Origin: Pseudomonadota bacterium
Lineage (GTDB): Bacteria; Pseudomonadota; Gammaproteobacteria; DAOUQR01
Assembly (NCBI GenBank): GCA_030625525.1
Contig: DAOUQR010000057.1
Coordinates: 1 to 6,817, forward strand
Direction of reading: 5' to 3'
DNA: 6,817 nucleotides
Part shown: in pieces, positions 1 through 6,817 of the stretch
How the letters are laid out: the number at the start of each line of letters is the position of its first letter
Numbering within the stretch: position 1 is the stretch's first letter
Position numbers and translations under genes: made by a program
The notes under the pieces: generated by a model
Database searches by the model: none
The model's input: the letters and a program-made list of their open reading frames with translations, nothing else
Told to the model about the DNA's origin: nothing

Positions 1-3000
1 GCTGATTTTTGCATAGGTTTGTGGCACGGTGATACGTTGATCGAACTTGCGTTTGCTGAGGCGATTCCCCACGATATCGTAGGTGTATTTTGTGACCCCA
101 CCATTGCTGTCTATTTTAAATGTTATTTGGCCGAGAGCATCGTAAATAGTGTAGTTATAACGGTCTTGAGTAATATCTAAAACAATCTGTTTTTTGAATT
201 GGTCAGGGCTTAGTTTAATTAGTTTTAGTGGGTCTGTGATCGGATTGTTATAATTTACATGTGTGATCACGTCACTGTTGGCATCGTAAATGTTTTCAGT
301 GACATAATTATCTGCATTAATTAAAAATCGTTCGCGACCATCGGCATCTAAAATTGAGTAGTTGGCGCGATCATCGGAGGATGAATGCGATGCAACATAC
401 TCAGCGATTGCAGCGGTGCTCGTTGTTGTTATTGTATTCAGCGGGAAACGATTGGCGTAAATAATTGTTGCAACGCGTCGGTTCGCCAAATCATAACGAT
501 ACTCTTTAATCGCGCCATCGGCACCGATAATAAAACGTTGATTATAATTTCCATCATAAAAAAACCAGGAATAACTGTCGTTGCTGTCCGTTAATTCCTG
601 CGCGAGCGTTTCAATTTCTGCGAGTGTCGTTTCATCTGTTATTGATGACGTGTCTAGTGTTTTTTCATAGTGGCATATAGAGGTTTTGTGCCCCATTGCA
701 TCATATTGCCATTCGCTAATCGCACCGGTGGTTGCTGTGATTGGAATAATTTCAAAGCGCTTTAAGCCACGTGCATCATGGATCATGCGGGTGATATTCT
801 TATTCGGATCAATCAATGCAATTGCTTGGTTATTGAGGTTTAATTTGGTTTCGTTTGTGATGGCTAGGCCAGTGGGATCGATGATTGTTGTGGTTTGTCG
901 GCCGAATTCGTCGATTTTTATATCAGAGTCCATTTGATTAGGGGTGGTTTTATCACCTAAGATCTCATTTTTTTTGACACCATTTGCATAATATTGATCG
1001 TTTGTTTCGATACCTAATTTAGTTGGATCAATGGTTTTTGTTTTGAGCTTTCCGTTCAAATAAAATGTTTGTTGGGTTTGGATCCCCGCTGGGTTTTGAA
1101 TGTTTTTAAGATTGTGTAAATTGTTATTCAAAAAGGTTGTTGTTCGTTTTTCGTCAGTGTCGTCTTCTATCTGCTGATGTAAATCATTTGCGTTGGTATA
1201 CGTGTTCTTAGTGACGGTGTTGATAGGATTTGTGTGCGTAAGGTGTAGTCCTATTAAATCAAATGTATCACGTTCACTTTCTAGGCATGGGTTTGTAAAT
1301 TGCGTTTGTTGATTGTCGGGGCCGTGTTCCCAAGTTTGATTTTCGTTTAACGCATTCGTGACATCTACAACGTTGCCAAAGATGTTGCGAACTTTCTGTT
1401 TGACGTCATCTTTAACTGGGGATGTGATTGTTTCTGTTCGAGTAGTGTCATCAAAACTATATTGCCATTTATTACTGTTAGCGTCGACATCTTCAGTGAC
1501 GCGCCCCAACATATCATGTTGATAGGTGTGCGTTGTTATATTTAATGCATCAACAGTTGTTTTTAATTTGCCGAGCAGGTTATAAGTCTTTTTCTTTGTG
1601 TTTGTTAATGCGTCGATAGCGGCTGTTTTTTTGCCGTACATATTTTTATATTCACACTGTGTCGTGCGGGCTAATGTGCCGGCTGTTTCTGTGACCGTAT
1701 TTTTCATGCCGCGTGGGTCATATTTAAATTCGCGTGTCAGCGTTGGCTGATCCGTGCTGACTGGCAACTGTTCTTGAATTTTTCGGCCCACACCGTCAAA
1801 GGTTTTCGTTGTTACATTGCCGATTGAATCGGTTATTTGTTTTATCTGCCCATCTTGTGTTCTTACCCATTGTGTTAAGTTGTCGCTAGGGCTTTGTAAG
1901 GCTTCGATTTGTTTTAATAGCGCGTCAGTTATTATTCCGCCTGTTAGCGTTTGAAGGACGGATGACTCGAGTCCATTCAGGTAATGACGCGTTGAGATAA
2001 TTTCACCAAAGGTATTGTAAGTTGATTGAGTTATCGCACCATTGTCACTGACCGTAACAATGGGATTCAATTCTTCGTCATAATAAAACCAGGTTTTCTG
2101 ATCCAGTGGATTAATGCTCGCGAGCTTTAATCCCGCTTCATTATAAATAGATCGAAGCGATTCAGTTTTCCAAATCGTTTCTTTTTGAGAGGGATCCGTC
2201 AACAGTTTTTGTGCGACTAATGGAGTGGCTGTTGCTGTTGTTTGTTGCCACCCATCCAATTGGTTTAAAACACGATGTTGTTCATCCGGTTCGGTGCTAT
2301 TCGGATTTTGTATATCGTATTCTTGTTTAAGGATGATGTCACCCATGTTATCAAATTGTGTATGAACGGCATGACCATCGCTTCCGACCTTGAGTATTTC
2401 TCGGTTGAGAGCATCAAATTCATAATACACTTGATAATCTTTAGGCGACGTTGTTATGGGGGGTAAGCCGACTGGGTTTTTGAGCCAGGATTTTAAAGCC
2501 GGGGTTGCATAATGTGTTGTGTGTTCCAATAGTCCGTTGGCGGTATAAAGATTTTCAATAATAAACCCTTCGGCATTTACTTTATAATGGCATTGGCCTA
2601 CGTTGTTGTAGAAATAAAGTGTGTGAGCATCTTCGTTAGATGCTTCGGGTTTTATGCTCTCAAATGTTTGTATGAGTTTCCGCTTTCCTTGGATCGATGT
2701 TTCGTAGCGAATTTTATGTGTGATACGACCGGCTGCATCACGGATAAATTCTGCGACATAGCCTGCGGGATCGACGGTGGCAGAGATTGTTCCATCCGCA
2801 TCATAATAAGTCTGTGTGCAGGGATCGGTATCAAAGTCAGGTGTTCGTGCTAGCGGTTTTGCTGTTTTTAGTGCGGCAAGTTCATCTGATGTAATTGTTT
2901 GAGCGTATTGAATACTAGCGATCTTTCGTCCCAACGTGTCGTACAGATATTCTTTAATCTTACCCGCGGCGCTGACTTCAATAATTAAACGGCCCATGGG

Positions 3001-5184
3001 ATCAAAAAATTGGTAAGACGTTCTATCCTCGCTTGGATCTGTGATCCCGGGCACTTGGCTTTTTAACAGGCGAATATTTGGCAACATACTGCGGTTCGGT
3101 GGGATCAGATACATTTTTTCAATATCAATGGCTTTAGCAAAGTGCGTCGTTGCTTTATATCGATACTGACGGCTGTAAGCGTGCTCCGTTAATAAACCGG
3201 TTGCTGAAACAGAAAATACTTCACGTTTTTGATTATCAAAAAATTGAAAGGTGACACGAGCATCAGGATGAAAATGTTTAATCGGCAAACTGTTTCTGTC
3301 TGTGTAAATTTGTGTTTCTCGTGTTTTTATTTCTGCATTAACGACTGCACTTTTATCGACGACTGTTGCAAATTTAAGGGCTGTTAAGCTTTGTTTAGAG
3401 CTTTGTTGATTCGCTTGAGTCGTGGTGATGGTCTGTTCGGCATCATTATAGACAATCGTTTGAGCTTCTTTAGCTGCATTGGTTTTAGTTGCGAGGCGAT
3501 GCAGTTTAGGTTCAAATGTTTGTGAGGATTCTAATGTCACTGTATCTGATTGCTTAACCTGGCGTTGTTGCCAACAGTTCTCATTATCCCAAACAGTGGT
3601 GACGTGTGTGCTTGTGTCATTTTTTATGCCGACACCTTTACTGCTAACAGCGGTATAATTTGTTTCTTCAGTGACTTGTCCCCGATTATTATAGCCATAC
3701 TCAGTTAGCTCGATGGATGATAAATCGTTGATCTCACCTAACCATTTTTCCATGTCTGGATCACTGGGCGCTTGATCGTTTCCCAGAGATTGCAAGGCAT
3801 AAGAATGCTGAGTGAAAACACGTTTAAATTGGATGTTGTAATTCTCATCAGGCAAAAATTGAGTGACACGACCTTGTGGTGAAATCACAAAGGCTAAAAA
3901 ATAAAAAGTGCTATTGTCCTCTGCGTTAAATTCTTGATAAACATAACGCGTCACTTCTGGGACGTTGTTTTCAAGCCACTTTACGGATGTTTCTAAAAGC
4001 GGTTGGCCGGTGTTTGTTCCATAATAAAAATTTTCACGAGTGAGATCGCGGTGTTGTATTTGAGTGAGCAAACCCGTTTTTGGATCATAAGTTCGCTCAT
4101 TGCTGGTGCTGTCTTCAAATGTTTTTGATGTGAGTTGACCGTTTTGATAGGCAAATTTAAGTGTGTCCCATGTTTCAGGTGAACCGGCGCTGCCTTGTTG
4201 CTGTGTAAACTGTGAAAGTTGTGCTGTTTTATCAATTAACCATTTTGTAGACAAAGCGTTGGGATCGCTGACTATGGTAGGTTGCCCATCTGCTTGAGCA
4301 TATTCGACGGTGTAAGAGTAAGCCTTCTCTTGCGGTCCCGTGAGCACGAGTTGGGTAATTTTTTCGCCAGCCAGGGTCACGTTTGTTTGTACTACGCTCC
4401 CATCATCTTGTTGGAATTTTGTTAATACCGGCGTGTCACCAAAATAATGATAGGCAATCGAGTAGCCTTCTTCACCTTTTGTGGATTTTTGTAATCGTTT
4501 AAATTGATCAAATTCATAGGTCATCAAGATTGTCTGAACGTTATCAACGTTTTGAATGATTTGTAATGTTTGACCTTGGGCGGTGTTGGTCCATTGATAG
4601 TTATACTGCGATCCACTTGGGCCGGTGATGCTTGAGAGTTGATTATCGGTGTAAGCATATTTGCTTGTGCGACCCAGCGAATCAATACGCTGAGAACGAG
4701 TTCCCTGTGAATTATAATATTCACGAACTTTGCTGGCGGTATGATAAGAGACCCAGCGTGCATTTTTATTGTCGTAGTGAAAAACACTGTGACCGTTAGC
4801 ATTCGTTGGTCCGATATAGGTTTGTTCATCAGCATTGTAAGAATATTCAGAAATATGACCGTCAGCTTCTTCAAGCAATAACACCTGATTATTAGCTTGA
4901 GTAGGAAATTGCACGATGCGTTTGTCCTGGCTATTATGCCAGGCTTTATCGTTGCTATTTGCTAAACTGTTATATGTCCAAGTGAAGTTAAGCGGATAAT
5001 TATTTTCTTCAATGGATAAATTCGTATCTTGCACAACAAGGTTGCCGTTAGCTAAATTTAAACAAACTTGCTGATTTGCCTGTCCAAGCCCGGCAGTGGG
5101 TAATAGAGAACCCACGTGTTCGAGTGATGAATGTGTTATTCCCAAACCGTTTCCGGCAAAAAATGTGTAGGGATTTTGTGACAT
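1..5184 (-). CDS. Giant RHS/YD-repeat protein (3' end outside window)
   Basis: I read every triplet of this frame from the ATG at 5184 to position 1 and found no stop: 1728 codons, still open. The N-terminus (MSQNPYTFFAGNG) lacks a signal peptide or membrane segment. Residues 40-75 (VCLNLANGNLVVQD, then PLNFTWTYNS) resemble the start of RHS proteins (DUF6531 type). From about residue 105 onward there are dozens of YD-like units (YDxxGR, for example YDTLGRKI, YDALGQIT, YDIVGNRL), the RHS_repeat/YD_repeat families. No PAAR, VgrG-linking or TcdB-type domain is visible. I count only seven cysteines. Known RHS proteins build a hollow beta shell holding a C-terminal toxin released after a conserved core motif; neither that motif nor a toxin is reached here. 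The RHS class is firm; delivery route, toxin and target are unknown. A strong ribosome site and the LRR gene lie immediately upstream. Confidence 0.93.
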   Translation of the reverse strand, partial: MSQNPYTFFAGNGLGITHSSLEHVGSLLPTAGLGQANQQVCLNLANGNLVVQDTNLSIEENNYPLNFTWTYNSLANSNDKAWHNSQDKRIVQFPTQANNQVLLLEEADGHISEYSYNADEQTYIGPTNANGHSVFHYDNKNARWVSYHTASKVREYYNSQGTRSQRIDSLGRTSKYAYTDNQLSSITGPSGSQYNYQWTNTAQGQTLQIIQNVDNVQTILMTYEFDQFKRLQKSTKGEEGYSIAYHYFGDTPVLTKFQQDDGSVVQTNVTLAGEKITQLVLTGPQEKAYSYTVEYAQADGQPTIVSDPNALSTKWLIDKTAQLSQFTQQQGSAGSPETWDTLKFAYQNGQLTSKTFEDSTSNERTYDPKTGLLTQIQHRDLTRENFYYGTNTGQPLLETSVKWLENNVPEVTRYVYQEFNAEDNSTFYFLAFVISPQGRVTQFLPDENYNIQFKRVFTQHSYALQSLGNDQAPSDPDMEKWLGEINDLSSIELTEYGYNNRGQVTEETNYTAVSSKGVGIKNDTSTHVTTVWDNENCWQQRQVKQSDTVTLESSQTFEPKLHRLATKTNAAKEAQTIVYNDAEQTITTTQANQQSSKQSLTALKFATVVDKSAVVNAEIKTRETQIYTDRNSLPIKHFHPDARVTFQFFDNQKREVFSVSATGLLTEHAYSRQYRYKATTHFAKAIDIEKMYLIPPNRSMLPNIRLLKSQVPGITDPSEDRTSYQFFDPMGRLIIEVSAAGKIKEYLYDTLGRKIASIQYAQTITSDELAALKTAKPLARTPDFDTDPCTQTYYDADGTISATVDPAGYVAEFIRDAAGRITHKIRYETSIQGKRKLIQTFESIKPEASNEDAHTLYFYNNVGQCHYKVNAEGFIIENLYTANGLLEHTTHYATPALKSWLKNPVGLPPITTSPKDYQVYYEFDALNREILKVGSDGHAVHTQFDNMGDIILKQEYDIQNPNSTEPDEQHRVLNQLDGWQQTTATATPLVAQKLLTDPSQKETIWKTESLRSIYNEAGLKLASINPLDQKTWFYYDEELNPIVTVSDNGAITQSTYNTFGEIISTRHYLNGLESSVLQTLTGGIITDALLKQIEALQSPSDNLTQWVRTQDGQIKQITDSIGNVTTKTFDGVGRKIQEQLPVSTDQPTLTREFKYDPRGMKNTVTETAGTLARTTQCEYKNMYGKKTAAIDALTNTKKKTYNLLGKLKTTVDALNITTHTYQHDMLGRVTEDVDANSNKWQYSFDDTTRTETITSPVKDDVKQKVRNIFGNVVDVTNALNENQTWEHGPDNQQTQFTNPCLESERDTFDLIGLHLTHTNPINTVTKNTYTNANDLHQQIEDDTDEKRTTTFLNNNLHNLKNIQNPAGIQTQQTFYLNGKLKTKTIDPTKLGIETNDQYYANGVKKNEILGDKTTPNQMDSDIKIDEFGRQTTTIIDPTGLAITNETKLNLNNQAIALIDPNKNITRMIHDARGLKRFEIIPITATTGAISEWQYDAMGHKTSICHYEKTLDTSSITDETTLAEIETLAQELTDSNDSYSWFFYDGNYNQRFIIGADGAIKEYRYDLANRRVATIIYANRFPLNTITTTSTAAIAEYVASHSSSDDRANYSILDADGRERFLINADNYVTENIYDANSDVITHVNYNNPITDPLKLIKLSPDQFKKQIVLDITQDRYNYTIYDALGQITFKIDSNGGVTKYTYDIVGNRLSKRKFDQRITVPQTYAKIS
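37..573 (-). repeat. Array of ~41-residue paired YD blocks with spacers (second array)
   Basis: Three more paired blocks lie at 451-573, 241-366 and 37-159: WFFYDGN to IIYANR, YSILDADGRER to HVNYNNP, and YTIYDALGQ to LSKRKFDQ. All keep the pattern xxYD, G/A, then I/V-x-x-(D/A)-x-G, then E/K-x-x-YD. Spacers of about 27-28 residues lie between them, one ending in SSSDDR and the next in DITQDR just before the following block. The array is probably continuing at the window edge. Confidence 0.6.
742..1812 (-). repeat. Run of short classical YD repeats
   Basis: This stretch holds consecutive YD-like units without long spacers. The clearest are FDGVGRKI, YDPRGMKN, YKNMYGKK, YNLLGKLK and YQHDMLGR, with successive starts 26, 24, 22, 20 and 21 residues apart, and with linking strands such as VDALNITT and VDANSNK. 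Further along the units are weaker (FYLNGKLKTK, IDEFGRQTT) and the run ends at HDARGLKR. The 20-22 residue step is typical of YD repeats in RHS shells. It separates the two arrays of longer paired blocks. Confidence 0.6.
1981..3252 (-). repeat. Array of ~41-residue paired YD blocks with spacers (first array)
   Basis: Six related blocks lie at 3127-3252, 2893-3015, 2701-2811, 2494-2622, 2311-2430 and 1981-2097. Each is a two-unit pattern: an aromatic pair and D at the start (YQFFD, TYYD, FYYD), xxGR, a beta segment ending in V-x-A-x-G, I/V-x-E, then Y-D-x-x-G-R and a closing Y-A (IQYAQTI, THYATP). Spacers of about 20-70 residues separate them; some carry similar text such as TSDELAAL. A more degenerate copy lies upstream at 3793-3912. 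The copies are diverged in DNA, so this is an old protein-level repeat. Confidence 0.65.
4585..5184 (-). other. N-terminal head of the RHS protein, DUF6531-like segment plus first YD units
   Basis: Residues 1-39 are a Gly/Ser/Asn-containing lead with no recognised domain. Residues 40-75 match the usual RHS opening pattern (xxNLANGNLVVQDTxLSI, then PLxFTxTYNS). WHNSQDKRIVQF (82-93) sits where RHS proteins have a GWxHSYD-like segment. Next come LLLEEADGHISEY (102-114), a stretch ending in RWVSYH (143-148), REYYNSQGTR (154-163) and then the first clear YD-like units (SLGRTSKYAY). This is the standard order in RHS proteins, but the sequence is divergent; the DUF6531 assignment is from pattern memory only. 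Confidence 0.6.
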
Positions 5185-5190
5185 GATTAA

Positions 5191-5196
5191 CTCCTT
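5191..5196 (-). promoter_or_regulatory. Ribosome binding site of the RHS gene
   Basis: The minus strand reads AAGGAG, then six bases (TTAATC), then ATG at 5184. The site begins directly after the TAA stop of the LRR gene. It fixes the RHS start, because no other in-frame start with such a site lies nearby. The tight spacing suggests the RHS gene is translated from the same mRNA as the LRR gene. I see no promoter or terminator in the 12-base gap. Confidence 0.85.
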
Positions 5197-6817
5197 TTAA
5201 AACTTTTTTGTGATTCTTTGTGTGTCTTGATCGTTTTGGGCATCCGCATTGCGAAAGCATTTTTTTAATAAGTCATAAAACAAAAAAAGTAGCATGATGG
5301 TACCAACGATCGGAATACATCCGCTTAAGAGAATGGCTGCAGGATGTTGATGGTTTGTATTGGAGCTTGAACTGTCATCCTCTCGGTCTGTGTTTGATGA
5401 TCTGAAAAAAGTGGATGCTTGCATTGCGCTGAGCCGAGATGTCGGGGCCGTCCTTCTTGACGCTGAGAATATATGACAAGATTCGATCTCGATTTCTTCT
5501 GGATCAATCCCAGGATTATCTGACAGTTCAAGTTGATTGATTTTTATTTTTGTTCGCGCTGTAACACGACATATACTTTTTGCGGTGTTGTTACCTATTG
5601 AACTGTCGCGCAGTGATAGGGCGTTGAGCGGTGTTGTTGACCTTGCTTGGCGTAATTGTTTTGCAAAATCTCTGGGTAAGCTGGGCTGGGATAACAAATA
5701 TGGGTTTTCTATTTTTGATATCAAGCCTATTGCAAGTGTCTGGCCGCCAGTGTCAGCGATAAGATCATGATCGATTTCCAATGTTGTGATAGTTGATTCG
5801 CGTAACATTTTTAACAATGTTGGAATGCTTTCATGAGTGATGCTCGTTTGACTGAGAAATAATTTTTGTAGCAAGCCCGTGCGAGCATGCTGTTCTAAAA
5901 TACGAGTTATATTATTGCCTAAGTGATTGTGGCTGATATCTAAACTTAATAGTTGTTGTTGAAGCAGGGCGGGGATGAGTTGCGCGATCTGTGAATATTG
6001 TAATCCCGTGCTTGATAGATTGAACTGTTGCAGTGATGCATTATGTAGGTGAGCTAAGAGTGGTTTCATATTATTTTGATTAATAGGAACGCCGGCAAGA
6101 TTAAATTCGAGCAATGTTGAGTTTTGTAAACTTTGCAGTACTATGTTTAGCTCAGGTGAGGTCAGTGGGTTTTCTGAAATATCTAATGCACGCAGAGGGA
6201 GTGTGCCAAAAATTTCCCCCAGCATTCTATAGGCTTCAGGATCTTGTAGCTTTAAACGTGCCAGACCAAGACGGGTGATCGGCGCGCCGAGTAAATTTTT
6301 TGATAAGACTTCTATGCCAATCGTAGTGATTTTTGTATTCCCACTTATATCAACTGCAGTCAAGTTTGAGTGTGAGAAATTCGTTGTGAGTTGCGCGATT
6401 TCAATGTCACCGAGATTGGAGTTTTGAATGATAAGTTCTAACAATTGCCCACTAGTAACGGCGTGATTAAATTCTGTGAAGTCAACATTTTGTAAGTTAT
6501 TTTTCGAAAGTATTAGGCGCGTGACTATATTTTTTGTGAGCATCCTCGCCGCTTCATTCATACCGAGTTGAGATAAAGAATTATCACTGAGGTCAAGTGA
6601 ATCGAGAGTTTGATTGATGAGTTGCTTCAAAAAATAAGCGGATGCGTTATCGGAAAGAATATTTCCATTGATGTTAAGTTCGCGTGGCTGGATGGTAGAG
6701 AGCACATCAGCAAAACAGGTAAGACTTTCGTCTCCCAAGTTCATTCCGGCGAGTAAAAATGTTTGTATCGCTGTATTATTTGCAATGCCAGGTATTAATT
6801 CGCAAAGTTTTCCATTT
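5197..6817 (-). CDS. RI-like leucine-rich-repeat protein with C-terminal transmembrane anchor (5' end outside window)
   Basis: The frame is open from the right edge (first full codon at 6816) to a TAA at 5197-5199, giving 539 visible residues. The ATG at 6744 is probably not the start: the 24 codons upstream are in frame and continue the LRR pattern (IQTFLLAGMNLGDE crosses that Met). Visible residues 27-435 form about 15 tandem repeats of 27-29 residues of the type LxxLxLSxNxLxxxxxxxLxxxL, as in ribonuclease-inhibitor-like LRRs (cd00116/LRR_6 type). Residues 436-492 are a Ser-rich, partly acidic linker. Residues 493-517 are a hydrophobic helix, followed by a 22-residue basic tail ending in TKKF. 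Such LRR solenoids bind proteins; the partner is unknown. It lies 12 bases upstream of the RHS gene, probably in the same operon. An N-terminal domain or signal peptide could lie outside the window. The family call is firm; a role as secreted effector or surface receptor is inference. Confidence 0.9.
   Translation of the reverse strand, partial: NGKLCELIPGIANNTAIQTFLLAGMNLGDESLTCFADVLSTIQPRELNINGNILSDNASAYFLKQLINQTLDSLDLSDNSLSQLGMNEAARMLTKNIVTRLILSKNNLQNVDFTEFNHAVTSGQLLELIIQNSNLGDIEIAQLTTNFSHSNLTAVDISGNTKITTIGIEVLSKNLLGAPITRLGLARLKLQDPEAYRMLGEIFGTLPLRALDISENPLTSPELNIVLQSLQNSTLLEFNLAGVPINQNNMKPLLAHLHNASLQQFNLSSTGLQYSQIAQLIPALLQQQLLSLDISHNHLGNNITRILEQHARTGLLQKLFLSQTSITHESIPTLLKMLRESTITTLEIDHDLIADTGGQTLAIGLISKIENPYLLSQPSLPRDFAKQLRQARSTTPLNALSLRDSSIGNNTAKSICRVTARTKIKINQLELSDNPGIDPEEIEIESCHIFSASRRTAPTSRLSAMQASTFFRSSNTDREDDSSSSNTNHQHPAAILLSGCIPIVGTIMLLFLFYDLLKKCFRNADAQNDQDTQRITKKF
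5266..5340 (-). other. Predicted single transmembrane helix of the LRR protein
   Basis: Visible residues 493-517 run from AAILLSG to LFYDLL with no charged residue until the Asp near the end. They are preceded by a Ser/Asn/Asp-rich linker and followed at once by KKCFR. The basic residues lie after the helix, so by the positive-inside rule the C-terminal tail would be cytoplasmic and the LRR domain outside. If the protein is instead delivered to a host cell, it could be a tail-anchored protein with the opposite topology. A Cys sits in the helix (SGCIP) and another directly after it (KKCF). The hydrophobic segment is clear; the topology is inferred. Confidence 0.75.
5512..6738 (-). repeat. Tandem RI-type LRR array, about 15 repeats of 27-29 residues
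   Basis: My manual alignment gives complete repeats beginning LGDE, LSDN, LSQL, LQNV, LGDI, ITTI, LQDP, LTSP, INQN, LQYS, LGNN, ITHE, IADT, LPRD and IGNN. Twelve are exactly 27 residues, two are 28 and the last is 29. Each ends in a strand plus Asn-type turn, such as LDSLDLSDNS or LLSLDISHNH. Repeats 13 and 14 are degenerate in the strand (IENPYLLSQPS replaces LxLxxN) but keep the 27-residue register. A partial repeat precedes the first one at the window edge, so the array probably starts further upstream. Confidence 0.85.

Noticed and set aside
686..937. Open frame of 83 codons on the plus strand
   Set aside because: It is antisense to continuous YD-repeat coding sequence, has no ribosome site I can see, and its residues resemble no family.
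2587..2853. Open frame of 88 codons on the plus strand, Cys-rich
   Set aside because: It lies antisense to two of the long YD blocks; the Cys and Ile richness is what reverse-read Ala/Asp/Tyr codons produce.
4524..4874. 116-codon open frame on the minus strand beginning MKKLT
   Set aside because: It is an out-of-phase reading of the RHS gene head. The real frame here has clear RHS features.
5203..5209. Canonical -1 slippery heptamer A-AAA-AAG in phase, two codons before the LRR stop
   Set aside because: A -1 shift would not enter the RHS frame; it gives a 51-residue basic tail ending at 5048 with no family resemblance. I see no clear stimulatory hairpin, and A-runs are common at this base composition.
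5197..5211. C-terminal KKF of the LRR protein as a dilysine ER-retrieval signal
   Set aside because: The lysines are at -3 and -2; the KKxx or KxKxx signals need -3 with -4 or -5. The spacing does not fit.
5537..5770. 77-codon open frame on the plus strand
   Set aside because: It is antisense to LRR repeats 13-15, which keep a conserved register in the real frame.
6742..6744. ATG at 6744 as the start of the LRR protein
   Set aside because: The frame is open upstream to the window edge, the upstream codons fit the LRR pattern, and there is no Shine-Dalgarno sequence before this ATG.

Overview
The window holds parts of two large genes on the minus strand and almost nothing else. Read in transcription order (high to low coordinate), the first is a leucine-rich-repeat (LRR) protein that is already under way at the right edge and stops at 5197. 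The second is a giant RHS/YD-repeat protein that starts at 5184 and is still open at position 1, after 1728 codons. The gap between them is 12 bases and carries a good Shine-Dalgarno sequence. The pair therefore looks like one transcription unit whose promoter and terminator both lie outside the window. I saw no RNA gene, insertion sequence, CRISPR array, promoter or terminator.

The organism cannot be named from this sequence. Ordinary bacterial translation signals, a moderately AT-rich composition (about 40% G+C by eye), a ribonuclease-inhibitor-like LRR protein with one C-terminal membrane segment and a very large RHS protein together suggest a host-associated Gram-negative bacterium. Legionellales-type gammaproteobacteria fit, but this is a guess from gene content.

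Layout: 5197-6817 is the LRR protein, 5' end missing. It has about 15 repeats of 27-29 residues, a Ser/acidic linker, a transmembrane helix and a short basic tail. 5185-5196 is the intergenic gap with the ribosome binding site. 4585-5184 is the RHS head, with a degenerate DUF6531-like segment and no signal peptide. Positions 1-4584 are YD-repeat territory of two kinds: paired blocks of about 41 residues separated by variable spacers (about 1981-3252, and again 37-573), and between them a run of short classical YD repeats (about 742-1812). The C-terminal RHS core motif and any variable toxin tip lie beyond position 1.

How the two work together is inference. RHS proteins form hollow beta shells that often enclose a toxic C-terminal domain. 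RI-type LRR proteins are protein-binding solenoids. A membrane-anchored LRR protein made just ahead of a giant RHS protein could be an adaptor, surface anchor or co-delivered host-directed effector. No secretion partner (VgrG, PAAR, EagR chaperone, Tc toxin A subunit) is visible here to decide.
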